From positions 62,001-126,000 of the forward strand of contig NZ_LLWP01000012.1 in NCBI RefSeq assembly GCF_001412215.1: 64,000 bases of DNA, in the 5' to 3' direction. Each line of letters starts with the position of its first letter. Position 1 is the first letter of the stretch. A program made the position numbers and the translations under genes. Positions 19,333 to 27,881 of the stretch are shown here, one piece after another. Origin of the DNA: Pedobacter sp. Hv1. Its GTDB lineage: Bacteria > Bacteroidota > Bacteroidia > Sphingobacteriales > Sphingobacteriaceae. Under the pieces are notes generated by a model. It was not told the origin of the DNA, did no database searches, and saw only the letters and a list, made by a program, of their open reading frames with translations.

Positions 19333-19978
19333 TTCAGCACCATCAGCACTCACTTCAAAGAAGAAAGCTGCTCAGAAATCGGCAAGTCCAAAAAAAGATG
19401 TAGCTAAACTATCCCGTTGGTTACACATTTATCTTTCAATGGTTAGTTTTGCCATTGTGCTGTTCTTTTCGGTAACAGGTTTAACGCTCAATCATCCCAC
19501 ATGGTTTGGTGGCGATAAACAGGTTGTGGTTAAGTATAAGGGCGCAATGAATGTGAATTGGGTAAATAGCCCAGACACCAACAAAATTGCCAAGCTAGAA
19601 ATTGTTGAGTTTTTACGCAAAACCTACCAGGTTAAAGGAGCAGTTAGCGAATTTAGGATCGATGATTCGGAGCTGAGCGTGTCTTTAAAAGGCCCAGCTT
19701 ACTCTTGCGATGCCTTTATTGATAGAGAAACTGGTAAATACGAAGTCTCGGAAATCAAAATGGGAATTGTGGCCGTAATGAACGACCTACACAAGGGAAG
19801 AGATTCTGGAGCAGGTTGGTCGTGGATTATTGATATCTCGGCCGTATTTCTGGTCTTAATCTCTCTTAGTGGATTGATTCTTTTGTGCTTTATCAAAAAG
19901 AAACGTGTTGCAGGCTTGGTTACAGGAATTGTAGGTTTAATTATCTGTTACCTGATCTATGTCATCTTTGTCCCTTAG
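19313..19978 (+). CDS. PepSY-associated transmembrane protein
   Basis: This 221-residue membrane protein has a Lys/Ser-rich cytoplasmic start, one membrane helix (37-60, WLHIYLSMVSFAIVLFF), an external PepSY-like segment (about 70-155) and two C-terminal helices (about 165-188 and 195-218). His residues in RWLHIY, TLNHPTW and NDLHKGRD sit next to membrane segments, as expected if haem is bound. Families of this type include the ferric-reductase-like PiuB/PepSY proteins. The gene overlaps the ApbE-DUF2271 gene by 20 bp and starts at a TTG, the only start that keeps the first helix. The pair probably forms an electron-transfer unit from membrane to a flavinylated periplasmic domain. Confidence 0.75.
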   Translation: MTSIKNNSAPSALTSKKKAAQKSASPKKDVAKLSRWLHIYLSMVSFAIVLFFSVTGLTLNHPTWFGGDKQVVVKYKGAMNVNWVNSPDTNKIAKLEIVEFLRKTYQVKGAVSEFRIDDSELSVSLKGPAYSCDAFIDRETGKYEVSEIKMGIVAVMNDLHKGRDSGAGWSWIIDISAVFLVLISLSGLILLCFIKKKRVAGLVTGIVGLIICYLIYVIFVP

Positions 19979-20063
19979 GGAGCTGGAAAGTCAGAGGTCG
20001 GAAGACCAATGACAAGAGGGTATGAATTATTGGTACTCATCACCGAATGAACCAATGACACGA

Positions 20064-20089
20064 ATGAACAGTTAACCAGTTAAACAATT
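20064..20089. repeat. Dispersed 26-bp repeat copy
   Basis: This copy (ATGAACAGTTAACC plus a following 12 bp) is identical to 46634-46659 in the three-unit repeat region ahead of the ABC ATPase gene. It lies in a non-coding gap with further AACCAATGAAC-type words. Confidence 0.7.
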
Positions 20090-20116
20090 AACCAATGAAC
20101 AATCAACCAGCTTAAG

Positions 20117-20536
20117 CTATCTTTTTGCCAAATAAAAATCTTCTTTGGCCGTCATTAATGTTTTGGCGGCCTTTGTTTTGTCTTTATATCCCAATAAGTG
20201 AAGCGTTCCGTGGATCATTACCCTGCACAATTCATCTATTATAGTCGATTTAAAATTGGTGGCATTTTCTTTAATCCGCTCAAGAGAAATAAAAATATCG
20301 CCAGCAATCGTTTTAAGCTCCTCTGAGTGATCAAATGTAATCACATCGGTATAATCGTCATGTTGAAGGAAATCTTGGTTTATACGCAGTAAATATTCGT
20401 CTGAGCACAAAATGAAATTGAGCTCGGTTAATTGATAGCCCTCTTCGGTAATGGTGGTGGCAATCCAATTTCTGATGATTGTTTTTTGCTTAAGCGTATA
20501 TTGGATGTCTTCTGTAAAGAAATTAATTTTTGCCAT
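20117..20536 (-). CDS. ybeY: Endoribonuclease YbeY, rRNA maturation factor
   Basis: YbeY is a metal-dependent endoribonuclease involved in 16S rRNA 3'-end maturation and ribosome quality control. The 139-residue protein has the hallmark MIHGTLHLLGYKD near the C-terminus, preceded by DYTDVITFDHSEE and AGDIFISLERIKENA. The usual third zinc-ligand His of HGxxHLxGYxH is Asp here; from memory this occurs in other Bacteroidota YbeY proteins. The ATG at 20536 is chosen over a longer frame because the extra 10 residues are not family-like. It lies 49 bp downstream of the DUF4175 gene on the same strand. Confidence 0.92.
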   Translation of the reverse strand: MAKINFFTEDIQYTLKQKTIIRNWIATTITEEGYQLTELNFILCSDEYLLRINQDFLQHDDYTDVITFDHSEELKTIAGDIFISLERIKENATNFKSTIIDELCRVMIHGTLHLLGYKDKTKAAKTLMTAKEDFYLAKR

Positions 20537-20585
20537 TCGATTTTGATTAAAAAACGCCTTTATCAATCCATTTTAGAAATGACGT

Positions 20586-23500
20586 TTATTTAGTGGGCGA
20601 ATTTAGCAATTTAAAATATTCGGCGATTTTGTTTTTGTAGTAATAATTTAGGTTTGGTGGAAGTTTCTGCAAAAGCTCGCTTTCACTTTGTTGTTGCTTT
20701 TTAAATTGATCAAGCATCTGTTTATATGAAGGAGGAAACTCTTTGGCTGCTTTACTTTCTCTTTTCGAATCCTCGTCTTGCTCACGTTGTGCCTTATCTG
20801 CATCTAATAACTTGGTCATTAAATTCTTTTGGCGGTTCATGGTCTCGTCTGCAATTCTTTTGTTAACCAAATCCATTTCGGTTTGTTTCATCTCCTGAAC
20901 CATTTGGTTCAAATTGCCCAAAGATCCTTTGCCATCTTTATTCTCGTCCTTATTTATTTTTTGCAGGGCCTCTCTAATCATTTGCTGCTGCTGGGCCATT
21001 TTGGCAAACTCTTGACTCATGCTTCCCTTTGGTACCGTTCCTTTGTTGCCTTCTTTCTCCATCTGATCGCGGGCATTCTGCATGTTCTTGTTCAGTTGCT
21101 CTTGCATTTTTTGCAGATCTTGCATGCTTTGTTTGCCTTTGCCTTTACCACCTTTGGGCTTTTGCATCTGTTCTAGTGCTTCATTTAACATTAATGCCAA
21201 ATTGTTGATAGAGGTCATGGCAAATTGTTGCGAACGATTGGCTTCAGCGGTTCTTCTGTCGCCTAAAAAGTCGATAGATTTTCCAATATTGAAATTGATC
21301 TTTTCTACTTCTGCATTAACTACGCTTTGAATTTGGGCAACCCTTTTGCTTAATGAGAATAAACTATCGGCAATCGTTTTCATATTGTCTTTAATGGTAT
21401 TCTGCTGCTGAACGTTGCCCACATAAGAAGGATCGTTCATGCTCATTTTCTTTAAACTGAGCATTACTTTTTCTTGTTCGAAAGAAGTGCTTAAAAGATT
21501 CTCTAATAACCTGCGTAATTCTTTTGCATTGGTTTTTGATTCTTCTTCTTGCCCTGCTTGCTGACTTTCTTGCATCTGCTGAGCAAGTTGGTCCATCTGC
21601 TCTCCGGCTTTCTGTTGTTTTTCAGCCGCCTTTTGTTTGTCGTTTTTATTGAGCTGTTCTTTACTTTCCTGCTGATTTTTCTCAATCTGCTCGGTTTGTT
21701 TTTCTGGATTTTCAAAAGAATTAGGCTTCTCTAGTTCCTGATTCTTCTCGGCTAGTTTTTGAAGCTCTTTTTGTAAATCTTTAAAGTCTTTATTGAGTTG
21801 GTCTTGTTTATTTTTGATATCGGATAATGGTGCATTTTTGTCTTTGGTTTGTTGACTTAACTCCTTTTGTTGTTTAGCCATTTCGTTTAAACGGTCAATT
21901 TTATTTTGGAGGTTCTGCTCAAACTCTAATTGTTTATACAGTTCTAAAATGCGATCTAATTCATTCTTTAAAGATTTATTGTCCATCTGCATTTTAGACA
22001 ATTCTTCTCTTGTGAGATCCTTATTGTTCATTTCCATTAACTGTTGCAGTTTCTGTAACAGCTCTTTGGTTTTTTCATCGAGCACATTGTTAAACAGTTC
22101 GTCTATCTGTTTCTGTTTTTCTTTTAATTCTTCGCTAATGGCACCATTCTCTTCTTTTTGAAGCGTATTCTTTTCGTTTTGCTTTTTAATGTCTTTAACG
22201 GCTTCCTCCAGTTGTTTTTGTTTGTCAAGCAATTGTTCAATCTGTTTCTTATCCTCGAAGCTGAGCTGTTTTTTATCTAATAAATCCTGACTTAATTTTT
22301 TGCTGTCTTTCTCAATCTTGTTGGCCAGCTTAATGGTCGATTCCATTTTTTGCTTTAACGATTCGCTTCCCTCTGCCAGTTTTGCGGCAATTTGTTGTTG
22401 GGTTGGCACCTGATAGGTTTTAATTTCAGAACGAGAAATTTTAGCGCCATTTACCCCATCGTTGTCTGCTACTTCAAAATAATATTCTAAAACTTGGCCA
22501 GGCTTAACGGCCAATGTATTGAGGTCCCATAAATAGAAAAAAGCATTTTCAATTTGTTGGTTTTTAATAGAAATGGGCTTGCCCTGCTCGCTTACTATTT
22601 TGCCATCTTCTTTAACTGTATACTTAAACTTTAAAGACGAAAAACCATAATCATCGGCAATATTGCCAGTAAAATAAAGGGCTTTTGTACTTAAAGAATC
22701 TGGGGTTTCCATTACTGAAATGCTCGGAAACTGATCTGCAATAACTGCAATCTGGTGATTTAAAGAATCTGTGTTGCTTACAAAAGAGTTTTTGGGTACA
22801 ATGCGGTAATTACTGTTTTTGCGTACCGTTGTGCTAAAATTGGCCACATTATCGTTTACTTTGAGCTGATAGGTCTGGTTTTGTAGAATAAAGGCCAACT
22901 CATCGCTATTTTCGGTATGGAGTTTCCAATTTACCTTTGTTCCTTCCGGGATTAATAAATCGCCAACATTGTTTACTTCTTCACTTTTTCTATTCAAATA
23001 AGCTGGATAAACCAATTGCGCACTCATGTTTAACAAAGACGGACGTGGTTTAACGGAAATGACAAATGAAGCAGAATTAACACCACCACCAAAAAAGCGC
23101 AAAGATTTGTTCTTTTGAACATTTTTGAAGGTATAATTGAAATGGCTTATGTTTTCCTTTTCCAATTTATAGGTATTTGGTCCATCTTCGATATAAATGT
23201 CTTGCGGAAACTCATTCCCTGTCAATTGCATTTTTATGGTCAGGTCATCACCCTGTGTAACGGTTAAGTTTTTATTTAAAAGCTGAAAATTGAAAGGAGC
23301 CTTTGGGATCACCTCTTCATTGTAACGAATAAAGCTATTGGTGCCTTCTTTCAGTATGGCAGGAGCAATAATACCAATAAAAATGATAATTGCTAATGGC
23401 AATAAAATGTACTTAATGTGTTTTTTGTTATCGCCCAGATTGATGGCACTTGCAAAAGGGATAGGTCTTAAATCGCCAATTTTTTGATCTATACCAGCTA

Positions 23501-23888
23501 AAATCAGTTGGTTGTTTTGTGGCGAGTTATCGGCAAGGGTCTTGAGCTGTAAGGTGTTTAACAAGCGATCTTTAACATTAAAAAAATGATCGCCAATAAT
23601 ACTTGCTGCCTGCTCAACACTTAAAGTTTTGCTCAGTTTAAAATAGGCCAATGCAGGTTTGATGATCCAATAGGCAATGGCCATAATTGAACAGCACAAG
23701 AAAGAAAAAAACAGCACCGTTTTGGTTGTAGTGCCCGGATTTGAATAATAAACGAATACAAAAAGACAAAGATATAAACCAAGAATAGTTGCAGCAGCGT
23801 AAATGCTTCCCCGCAAAAGTTTATTTAAGTAAAACTTTCGGATGAACTCATTGATCTTTGCAATTAAAAGGTCGTAATTAGTGCCCAT
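20586..23888 (-). CDS. Giant DUF4175-type membrane-anchored coiled-coil protein
   Basis: This 1100-residue protein has two or three membrane helices near the N-terminus (about 30-75 and 160-180), a beta-rich extracytoplasmic region (about 190-480) and a very long Gln/Lys/Glu-rich coiled coil (about 490-1090). It matches the architecture of the DUF4175 family of Bacteroidota, function unknown. The coiled coil is dense in QQ, KQ and EKN repeats, with MQ-rich words near 900-1000. Translation is taken from ATG 23888 (MGTNYDLL); an upstream in-frame start adds five residues. It is upstream of ybeY on the same strand. A structural or envelope-scaffold role is a guess. Confidence 0.75.
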   Translation of the reverse strand: MGTNYDLLIAKINEFIRKFYLNKLLRGSIYAAATILGLYLCLFVFVYYSNPGTTTKTVLFFSFLCCSIMAIAYWIIKPALAYFKLSKTLSVEQAASIIGDHFFNVKDRLLNTLQLKTLADNSPQNNQLILAGIDQKIGDLRPIPFASAINLGDNKKHIKYILLPLAIIIFIGIIAPAILKEGTNSFIRYNEEVIPKAPFNFQLLNKNLTVTQGDDLTIKMQLTGNEFPQDIYIEDGPNTYKLEKENISHFNYTFKNVQKNKSLRFFGGGVNSASFVISVKPRPSLLNMSAQLVYPAYLNRKSEEVNNVGDLLIPEGTKVNWKLHTENSDELAFILQNQTYQLKVNDNVANFSTTVRKNSNYRIVPKNSFVSNTDSLNHQIAVIADQFPSISVMETPDSLSTKALYFTGNIADDYGFSSLKFKYTVKEDGKIVSEQGKPISIKNQQIENAFFYLWDLNTLAVKPGQVLEYYFEVADNDGVNGAKISRSEIKTYQVPTQQQIAAKLAEGSESLKQKMESTIKLANKIEKDSKKLSQDLLDKKQLSFEDKKQIEQLLDKQKQLEEAVKDIKKQNEKNTLQKEENGAISEELKEKQKQIDELFNNVLDEKTKELLQKLQQLMEMNNKDLTREELSKMQMDNKSLKNELDRILELYKQLEFEQNLQNKIDRLNEMAKQQKELSQQTKDKNAPLSDIKNKQDQLNKDFKDLQKELQKLAEKNQELEKPNSFENPEKQTEQIEKNQQESKEQLNKNDKQKAAEKQQKAGEQMDQLAQQMQESQQAGQEEESKTNAKELRRLLENLLSTSFEQEKVMLSLKKMSMNDPSYVGNVQQQNTIKDNMKTIADSLFSLSKRVAQIQSVVNAEVEKINFNIGKSIDFLGDRRTAEANRSQQFAMTSINNLALMLNEALEQMQKPKGGKGKGKQSMQDLQKMQEQLNKNMQNARDQMEKEGNKGTVPKGSMSQEFAKMAQQQQMIREALQKINKDENKDGKGSLGNLNQMVQEMKQTEMDLVNKRIADETMNRQKNLMTKLLDADKAQREQDEDSKRESKAAKEFPPSYKQMLDQFKKQQQSESELLQKLPPNLNYYYKNKIAEYFKLLNSPTK

Positions 23889-24040
23889 GTTTTGTAAACG
23901 CAAATAAAGGTAAAAATTGTGTGTGTAAATAGCCTAATATACAGTCTATTTAACGATTTTTAAATTATCAGGCATAAGTTAACAAAAAATCAATGTAAGT
24001 TTTGTGCCAAAATCATATTTTTAGCCTATAATATACACAC

Positions 24041-25555
24041 ATGAAACAATTATCAGTTGCCGTTTTGCTTTTAACTATGCTTACCAATAGTGTAATTGCA
24101 CAGAAAAAAATTACTTCTTGGAATAAAAATCAGGTTATTGCACATAGAGGTGCATGGAAAAAAAATAATTTGCCCGAAAACTCTATAGCATCATTAAAAG
24201 AAGCATTTAGATTAAATTGTTTTGGGTCGGAATTCGATATCCACATGACTTTAGACAGTGTGATGGTAGTGAACCACGACGCCACTTTTTTGGGTATCCC
24301 TATCGCAAAATCTACCTACCAACAATTATTGGCCAAAAAACTGCCTAATGGAGAAAGTATCCCAACATTAGAAAGCTATTTAAAAACCGGAATGACTCAA
24401 AAAAAGACCAAACTTATTTTGGAGCTCAAACCACAAAATATGGGTAAAGAAAGAGATCTTTTTCTAGCCCAAAGAGCAATTGAGATGGTTAAAAAATTAA
24501 AAGCAGAAGTTTGGGTAGACTATATCAGCTTTAGCTACGATATCTGTACCTACATTATTGGACATATGCCAAATGCAAAAGTGGCCTATCTTACTGGTGA
24601 TGTTGCTCCTGAAAAATTAAAAGCGGATGGTTTTTTTGGCTCAGATTACCATTATTCTGTTTTTCAAAAAAATGATTGGATAACCCCCTCAAAAAAATTA
24701 GGCTTAACGGTAAATGCTTGGACAGTTAATACCGTACCCGAAATGGAATGGTTATTGGCTAATGAAATAGAGTTTATTACCACCAACGAGCCCGAATTGT
24801 TATTTGAAACCATTAAAAAATCGCCTATTCAGAAGGGCTGGAAATTAAAATGGTCTGATGAGTTTAACGGAAAAGGTTTGCCTGATACAAAAAACTGGAC
24901 CTACGATGTTGGCGGAACTGGTTGGGGGAACAACGAAAAACAGTTTTATACCAATGCAGATACCGCAAATGTAATGGTAGATAAAGGCAATTTAAATATC
25001 ATCGCCCGTAAGGCGGATAAAGAAGGTATGAAGTTTACTTCTGCAAGAATTGCCAGTCGTAAGAAATTTGATTGGAAATACGGGCGTTTAGAGGTAAGAG
25101 CCATATTGCCAAAAGGAAAAGGCATTTGGGGTGCCATTTGGATGTTGCCAACAGATTGGAAATACGGAAATTGGCCAAAGAGTGGCGAAATTGATGTAAT
25201 GGAGCATGTGGGTTATGAACCAGATTCGGTTTATGGAACGATACATACCCAATCTTTTAACCATAGCATCAACACGCAATTTGGAAAAGGGCTTAAAATG
25301 AACGACTTATATACTGCTTACCATGTTTATGGTGTAGAATGGTATAAAGACCGTATTGACTTCTTTATTGATGGAAATTTATACATGACATTCAAGAACA
25401 GTGGTAAAGGAAGTCCAGAATGGCCTTTTGACCAAACGTTTCATTTATTGATGAATGTTGCAGTTGGCGGAAACTGGGGTGGAAAAAAGGGGATAGATGA
25501 ATCTGTATTTCCAGCTACGCTAAAGGTAGATTATGTAAGGGTTTTTCAAAAGTAA
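24041..25555 (+). CDS. GDPD-GH16 fusion, secreted
   Basis: This 504-residue secreted protein (signal peptide ending VIAQ, residue 21) joins two hydrolase domains. Residues 31-260 are a glycerophosphodiester phosphodiesterase: HRG at 35-37, EFD at 64-66, NHD at 78-80 and LELKP at 127-131 are the catalytic and metal residues of the family. Residues 268-504 are a GH16 endo-beta-glucanase-type domain with the catalytic EIDVMEH at 383-389 (Glu383, Asp385, Glu388). GH16 enzymes cut beta-1,3/1,4-glucans, laminarin or galactans; the subfamily is not clear. The two activities on one chain suggest attack on a polymer carrying both phosphodiester and glycan parts, or simply economy of secretion. Confidence 0.9.
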   Translation: MKQLSVAVLLLTMLTNSVIAQKKITSWNKNQVIAHRGAWKKNNLPENSIASLKEAFRLNCFGSEFDIHMTLDSVMVVNHDATFLGIPIAKSTYQQLLAKKLPNGESIPTLESYLKTGMTQKKTKLILELKPQNMGKERDLFLAQRAIEMVKKLKAEVWVDYISFSYDICTYIIGHMPNAKVAYLTGDVAPEKLKADGFFGSDYHYSVFQKNDWITPSKKLGLTVNAWTVNTVPEMEWLLANEIEFITTNEPELLFETIKKSPIQKGWKLKWSDEFNGKGLPDTKNWTYDVGGTGWGNNEKQFYTNADTANVMVDKGNLNIIARKADKEGMKFTSARIASRKKFDWKYGRLEVRAILPKGKGIWGAIWMLPTDWKYGNWPKSGEIDVMEHVGYEPDSVYGTIHTQSFNHSINTQFGKGLKMNDLYTAYHVYGVEWYKDRIDFFIDGNLYMTFKNSGKGSPEWPFDQTFHLLMNVAVGGNWGGKKGIDESVFPATLKVDYVRVFQK

Positions 25556-25573
25556 AAACCCTATAAAACAAAA

Positions 25574-25600
25574 AAGCATCCTGAGGTGATCAGGATGCTT
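25574..25600 (-). terminator. Terminator of the cold-shock gene
   Basis: The stem AAGCATCCTGA/TCAGGATGCTT (11 bp, 5-nt loop) is followed on the minus strand by a run of T residues. It lies 18 bp beyond the csp stop and may also stop transcription from the GDPD-GH16 gene. Confidence 0.88.
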
Positions 25601-25618
25601 GGTAAAATATGATAATAA

Positions 25619-25810
25619 TTAGATTACTTTCACATTAACGGCGTTCAAGCCTTTTTTACCGCTTTCAACATCGTATTCAACTTTGTCGTTTTCACGAATT
25701 TCATCGATAAGGCCTGTTGAATGTACAAAAATTTCGCTATCGCCGTTAGCTGGTACGATAAATCCGAAACCTTTAGTTACATTAAAAAATTTTACTGTTC
25801 CTTCTTGCAT
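25619..25810 (-). CDS. CspA-family cold-shock protein
   Basis: This 63-residue single-domain protein binds single-stranded nucleic acid. RNP1 is KGFGFIVP (residues 13-20) and RNP2 is EIFVHST (26-32). It acts in RNA chaperoning; such genes are often cold- or growth-phase-regulated. An approximately 100-bp AT-rich upstream region contains TACCTTGCGC, like the promoter words ahead of the two efp genes. A terminator follows directly. The gene stands alone. Confidence 0.95.
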   Translation of the reverse strand: MQEGTVKFFNVTKGFGFIVPANGDSEIFVHSTGLIDEIRENDKVEYDVESGKKGLNAVNVKVI

Positions 25811-25910
25811 TGTATTATGTATTAATAATTAAGTGCGCAAGGTAGGTATTTTTATTTTAATAAAATGCAAATCCCTCATTTTTTGATAAATATAGTTTAA
25901 AGAGAGGCAA

Positions 25911-26879
25911 TTATGGCGCCAATTTTCCTGCTACATTTAAGGTAATTTCGCTAGAGTGTGGAATACCAAGGGTTGTTCCAGGGCTAATGGTTAACATATT
26001 TTTTAAATAGACGTCAACAATTCCTTGTAATAATTTTTTTCGATGGGGCATATCCTCTTTCATTACGCCTTCAACTCTGTTTACATACATTTGACCTTTG
26101 CTATCTACAACAACAGAAAAACGATAGGCAAATTGTTTGTAGGAGCGTTTGATTACGATCCTATATTCTGGATATAAATAATCGTATGCCCGTGTTCTAT
26201 TGTTCAGGGCATCTACAGTGCTCTGTTTTTCAACGGTGATGTAGGCATTTTTAGGTGTAAACACTACAGGTTGTCTTGCGGCAAAAGCAGTATCTGCGTT
26301 GCTAGGGTTGCGGTAGGTTCTTTCAGATAGCTTTTTAATATAAGCCGTATCTGCAGGGCTCGAGCGCTGTAATTCGCCAACAGTGGTTTTTAATTTGTTC
26401 TCAATGTAATCTTTCGTGTAGTAGATACAATAAACATCAGAGCGAATATCGTTTGAGATTACTTTTCCATCTACCTGAAGCCGTTGTAAAACCAAACTGT
26501 CTTTATTGATCGCGATAGCCCTAAAAAACTCACGGGCAAAATTATAGACTTTGCCATGGTCGTATTGTAAATAAAATGCTTCCATGCCTTGTTTTTCTGG
26601 ACTATAAGCAAGCATCGTATCTGGAGCCTTGAATTGTATAATCCAAGTAGGTTCCTGTTGAAATCCAACCTCGTTAAATGATAATCCATTTTTAAAACGA
26701 CGTTTTACTTCATAGAAACGGATCCCATCAACATCTTTAAAACTGAGGTTGTTGACTGGGTTTTCTTCGGGATCATTCTTATTAACCTGTTTTTCACTTT
26801 TTTTAGAGTCAGAATTACAAGAAAAGAAAAACAGCGCGGATGCAATCAGCGCAAAGAAGAAAAAAGGATTAAGCTTCAT
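25911..26879 (-). CDS. Unrecognised lipoprotein
   Basis: This 322-residue protein has a signal peptide with lipobox (LFFFSCNSD). The mature part starts with an acidic linker (EKQVNKNDPEENP) and includes aromatic-rich strands such as GLSFNEVGFQQEPTWIIQFK and a C-terminal YKQFAYRFSVVVDSKGQMYV. No domain is recognised. A TATATTTG at 26911-26918 on the minus strand (a perfect -7 word) lies about 30 nt before its start, suggesting a promoter. The next gene on the same strand, a phosphodiester glycosidase, ends 72 bp upstream. Confidence 0.6.
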   Translation of the reverse strand: MKLNPFFFFALIASALFFFSCNSDSKKSEKQVNKNDPEENPVNNLSFKDVDGIRFYEVKRRFKNGLSFNEVGFQQEPTWIIQFKAPDTMLAYSPEKQGMEAFYLQYDHGKVYNFAREFFRAIAINKDSLVLQRLQVDGKVISNDIRSDVYCIYYTKDYIENKLKTTVGELQRSSPADTAYIKKLSERTYRNPSNADTAFAARQPVVFTPKNAYITVEKQSTVDALNNRTRAYDYLYPEYRIVIKRSYKQFAYRFSVVVDSKGQMYVNRVEGVMKEDMPHRKKLLQGIVDVYLKNMLTISPGTTLGIPHSSEITLNVAGKLAP

Positions 26880-26910
26880 CTTAAATCAAATGGTCAGGAA
26901 TAAACAGCGG

Positions 26911-26918
26911 CAAATATA
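26911..26918 (-). promoter_or_regulatory. Candidate -7 element for the unrecognised lipoprotein
   Basis: The minus strand reads TATATTTG, a perfect TAnnTTTG, about 30 nt ahead of the start codon. No TTG at the -33 spacing was found, so it is weak. Confidence 0.35.
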
Positions 26919-26951
26919 TTATTGTTTTTCTGATATGTTAAACCTCCAAAT

Positions 26952-27830
26952 TTATTCTTTATTGTTTTTTTTATCTTTCAGTAAAATCACATTGGCAACT
27001 TTCCTTGCACCTTCGTGGTCCCATTTTTTATTGTCTGATGGATAATTGACAATGCCATTTTCAGGAGCTGTGCTCACCCATAAGGCAGTAGAACCACCTC
27101 CATCTAAATTAATGGCACTTGTGCAACCTAACCAACGCATTACCTTTGTAAGCTCAAATAAGCTCATTCCGGCCGAGTTTTCATGTCTTCCATCAACTGT
27201 TAATAAGATTACCCTACCGTTAGGTTTGATACCGATTGCGCTTCTTGGGTGGCGCAAACGATTAAAAGCAGCAGTATCTAAAGCCTGATCTTGTTGATCA
27301 AAAACTAATAGTGGGCCGCTTAACATCACTTCTTCTTCTGGTAAATTTTCTTCCCATTTATCCGTGCCATCCCATTTTTTTAAAGCCAACTTTCCTTTTG
27401 TAATTACCACAGCCGCTTGTTGGTGGCGGGCCCTTTTATTGCCTTTCTCTAACTTGTTGGGGTTAATTATTGTTCCATTAGCTTTGATAAAATCAACCGA
27501 GCCACCATTTTTAGTGTCGAAAAAGGTGCCATTAATTGCTGCAATGGCCTGTTGTTCTTTGCCAAATACATCAGTCTTTTTCAATTCCTTTACTTCATAA
27601 CCAATGGCAAATAAAGGTGCATTACCTTTGTTTTTTACTTCGATATAAGAAATATTCTGATTGGCAAGGAAGAGGTTTTTTCCATCGAAATGATGGGTAA
27701 TCAATTTCGTTTTTTTAGCAATTTTTTGTTGATGCCATTTGGCTTTTACAAAGGTTAGCGAATCTACATTCTGGGCAAAAGCGAAATTACTTGTTACAAC
27801 AAATAAAAAAAATAAGGTTCTTTTTAACAT
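26952..27830 (-). CDS. Phosphodiester glycosidase family (NAGPA domain) secreted protein
   Basis: This 292-residue protein begins with a signal peptide (LFVVTSNFAFAQ). It carries the NAGPA/DUF2233 domain: an AINGTFFDTKNGGSVDF motif near 95, RHPRSAIGIKPNGRVILLTVDGRHENSAGMSL and the hallmark AINLDGGGSTALWV near 245. Family members hydrolyse N-acetylglucosamine-1-phosphodiester bonds or act on related phosphodiester-linked sugars. The ATG at 27830 is chosen over one 12 bp upstream because it gives a normal signal peptide. The upstream gene's terminator hairpin lies inside its 5' leader region. Confidence 0.85.
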   Translation of the reverse strand: MLKRTLFFLFVVTSNFAFAQNVDSLTFVKAKWHQQKIAKKTKLITHHFDGKNLFLANQNISYIEVKNKGNAPLFAIGYEVKELKKTDVFGKEQQAIAAINGTFFDTKNGGSVDFIKANGTIINPNKLEKGNKRARHQQAAVVITKGKLALKKWDGTDKWEENLPEEEVMLSGPLLVFDQQDQALDTAAFNRLRHPRSAIGIKPNGRVILLTVDGRHENSAGMSLFELTKVMRWLGCTSAINLDGGGSTALWVSTAPENGIVNYPSDNKKWDHEGARKVANVILLKDKKNNKE

Positions 27831-27846
27831 CACAAAGGGCATAAAA

Positions 27847-27874
27847 AAACCCGCTCAATTGGTTGAGCGGGTTT
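27847..27874 (-). terminator. Terminator of the zinc metalloprotease gene
   Basis: The 12-bp stem AAACCCGCTCAA/TTGAGCGGGTTT with a TTGG loop is followed on the minus strand by a T run. It lies 8 bp after the metalloprotease stop. Confidence 0.9.
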
Positions 27875-27881
27875 AAATGAA

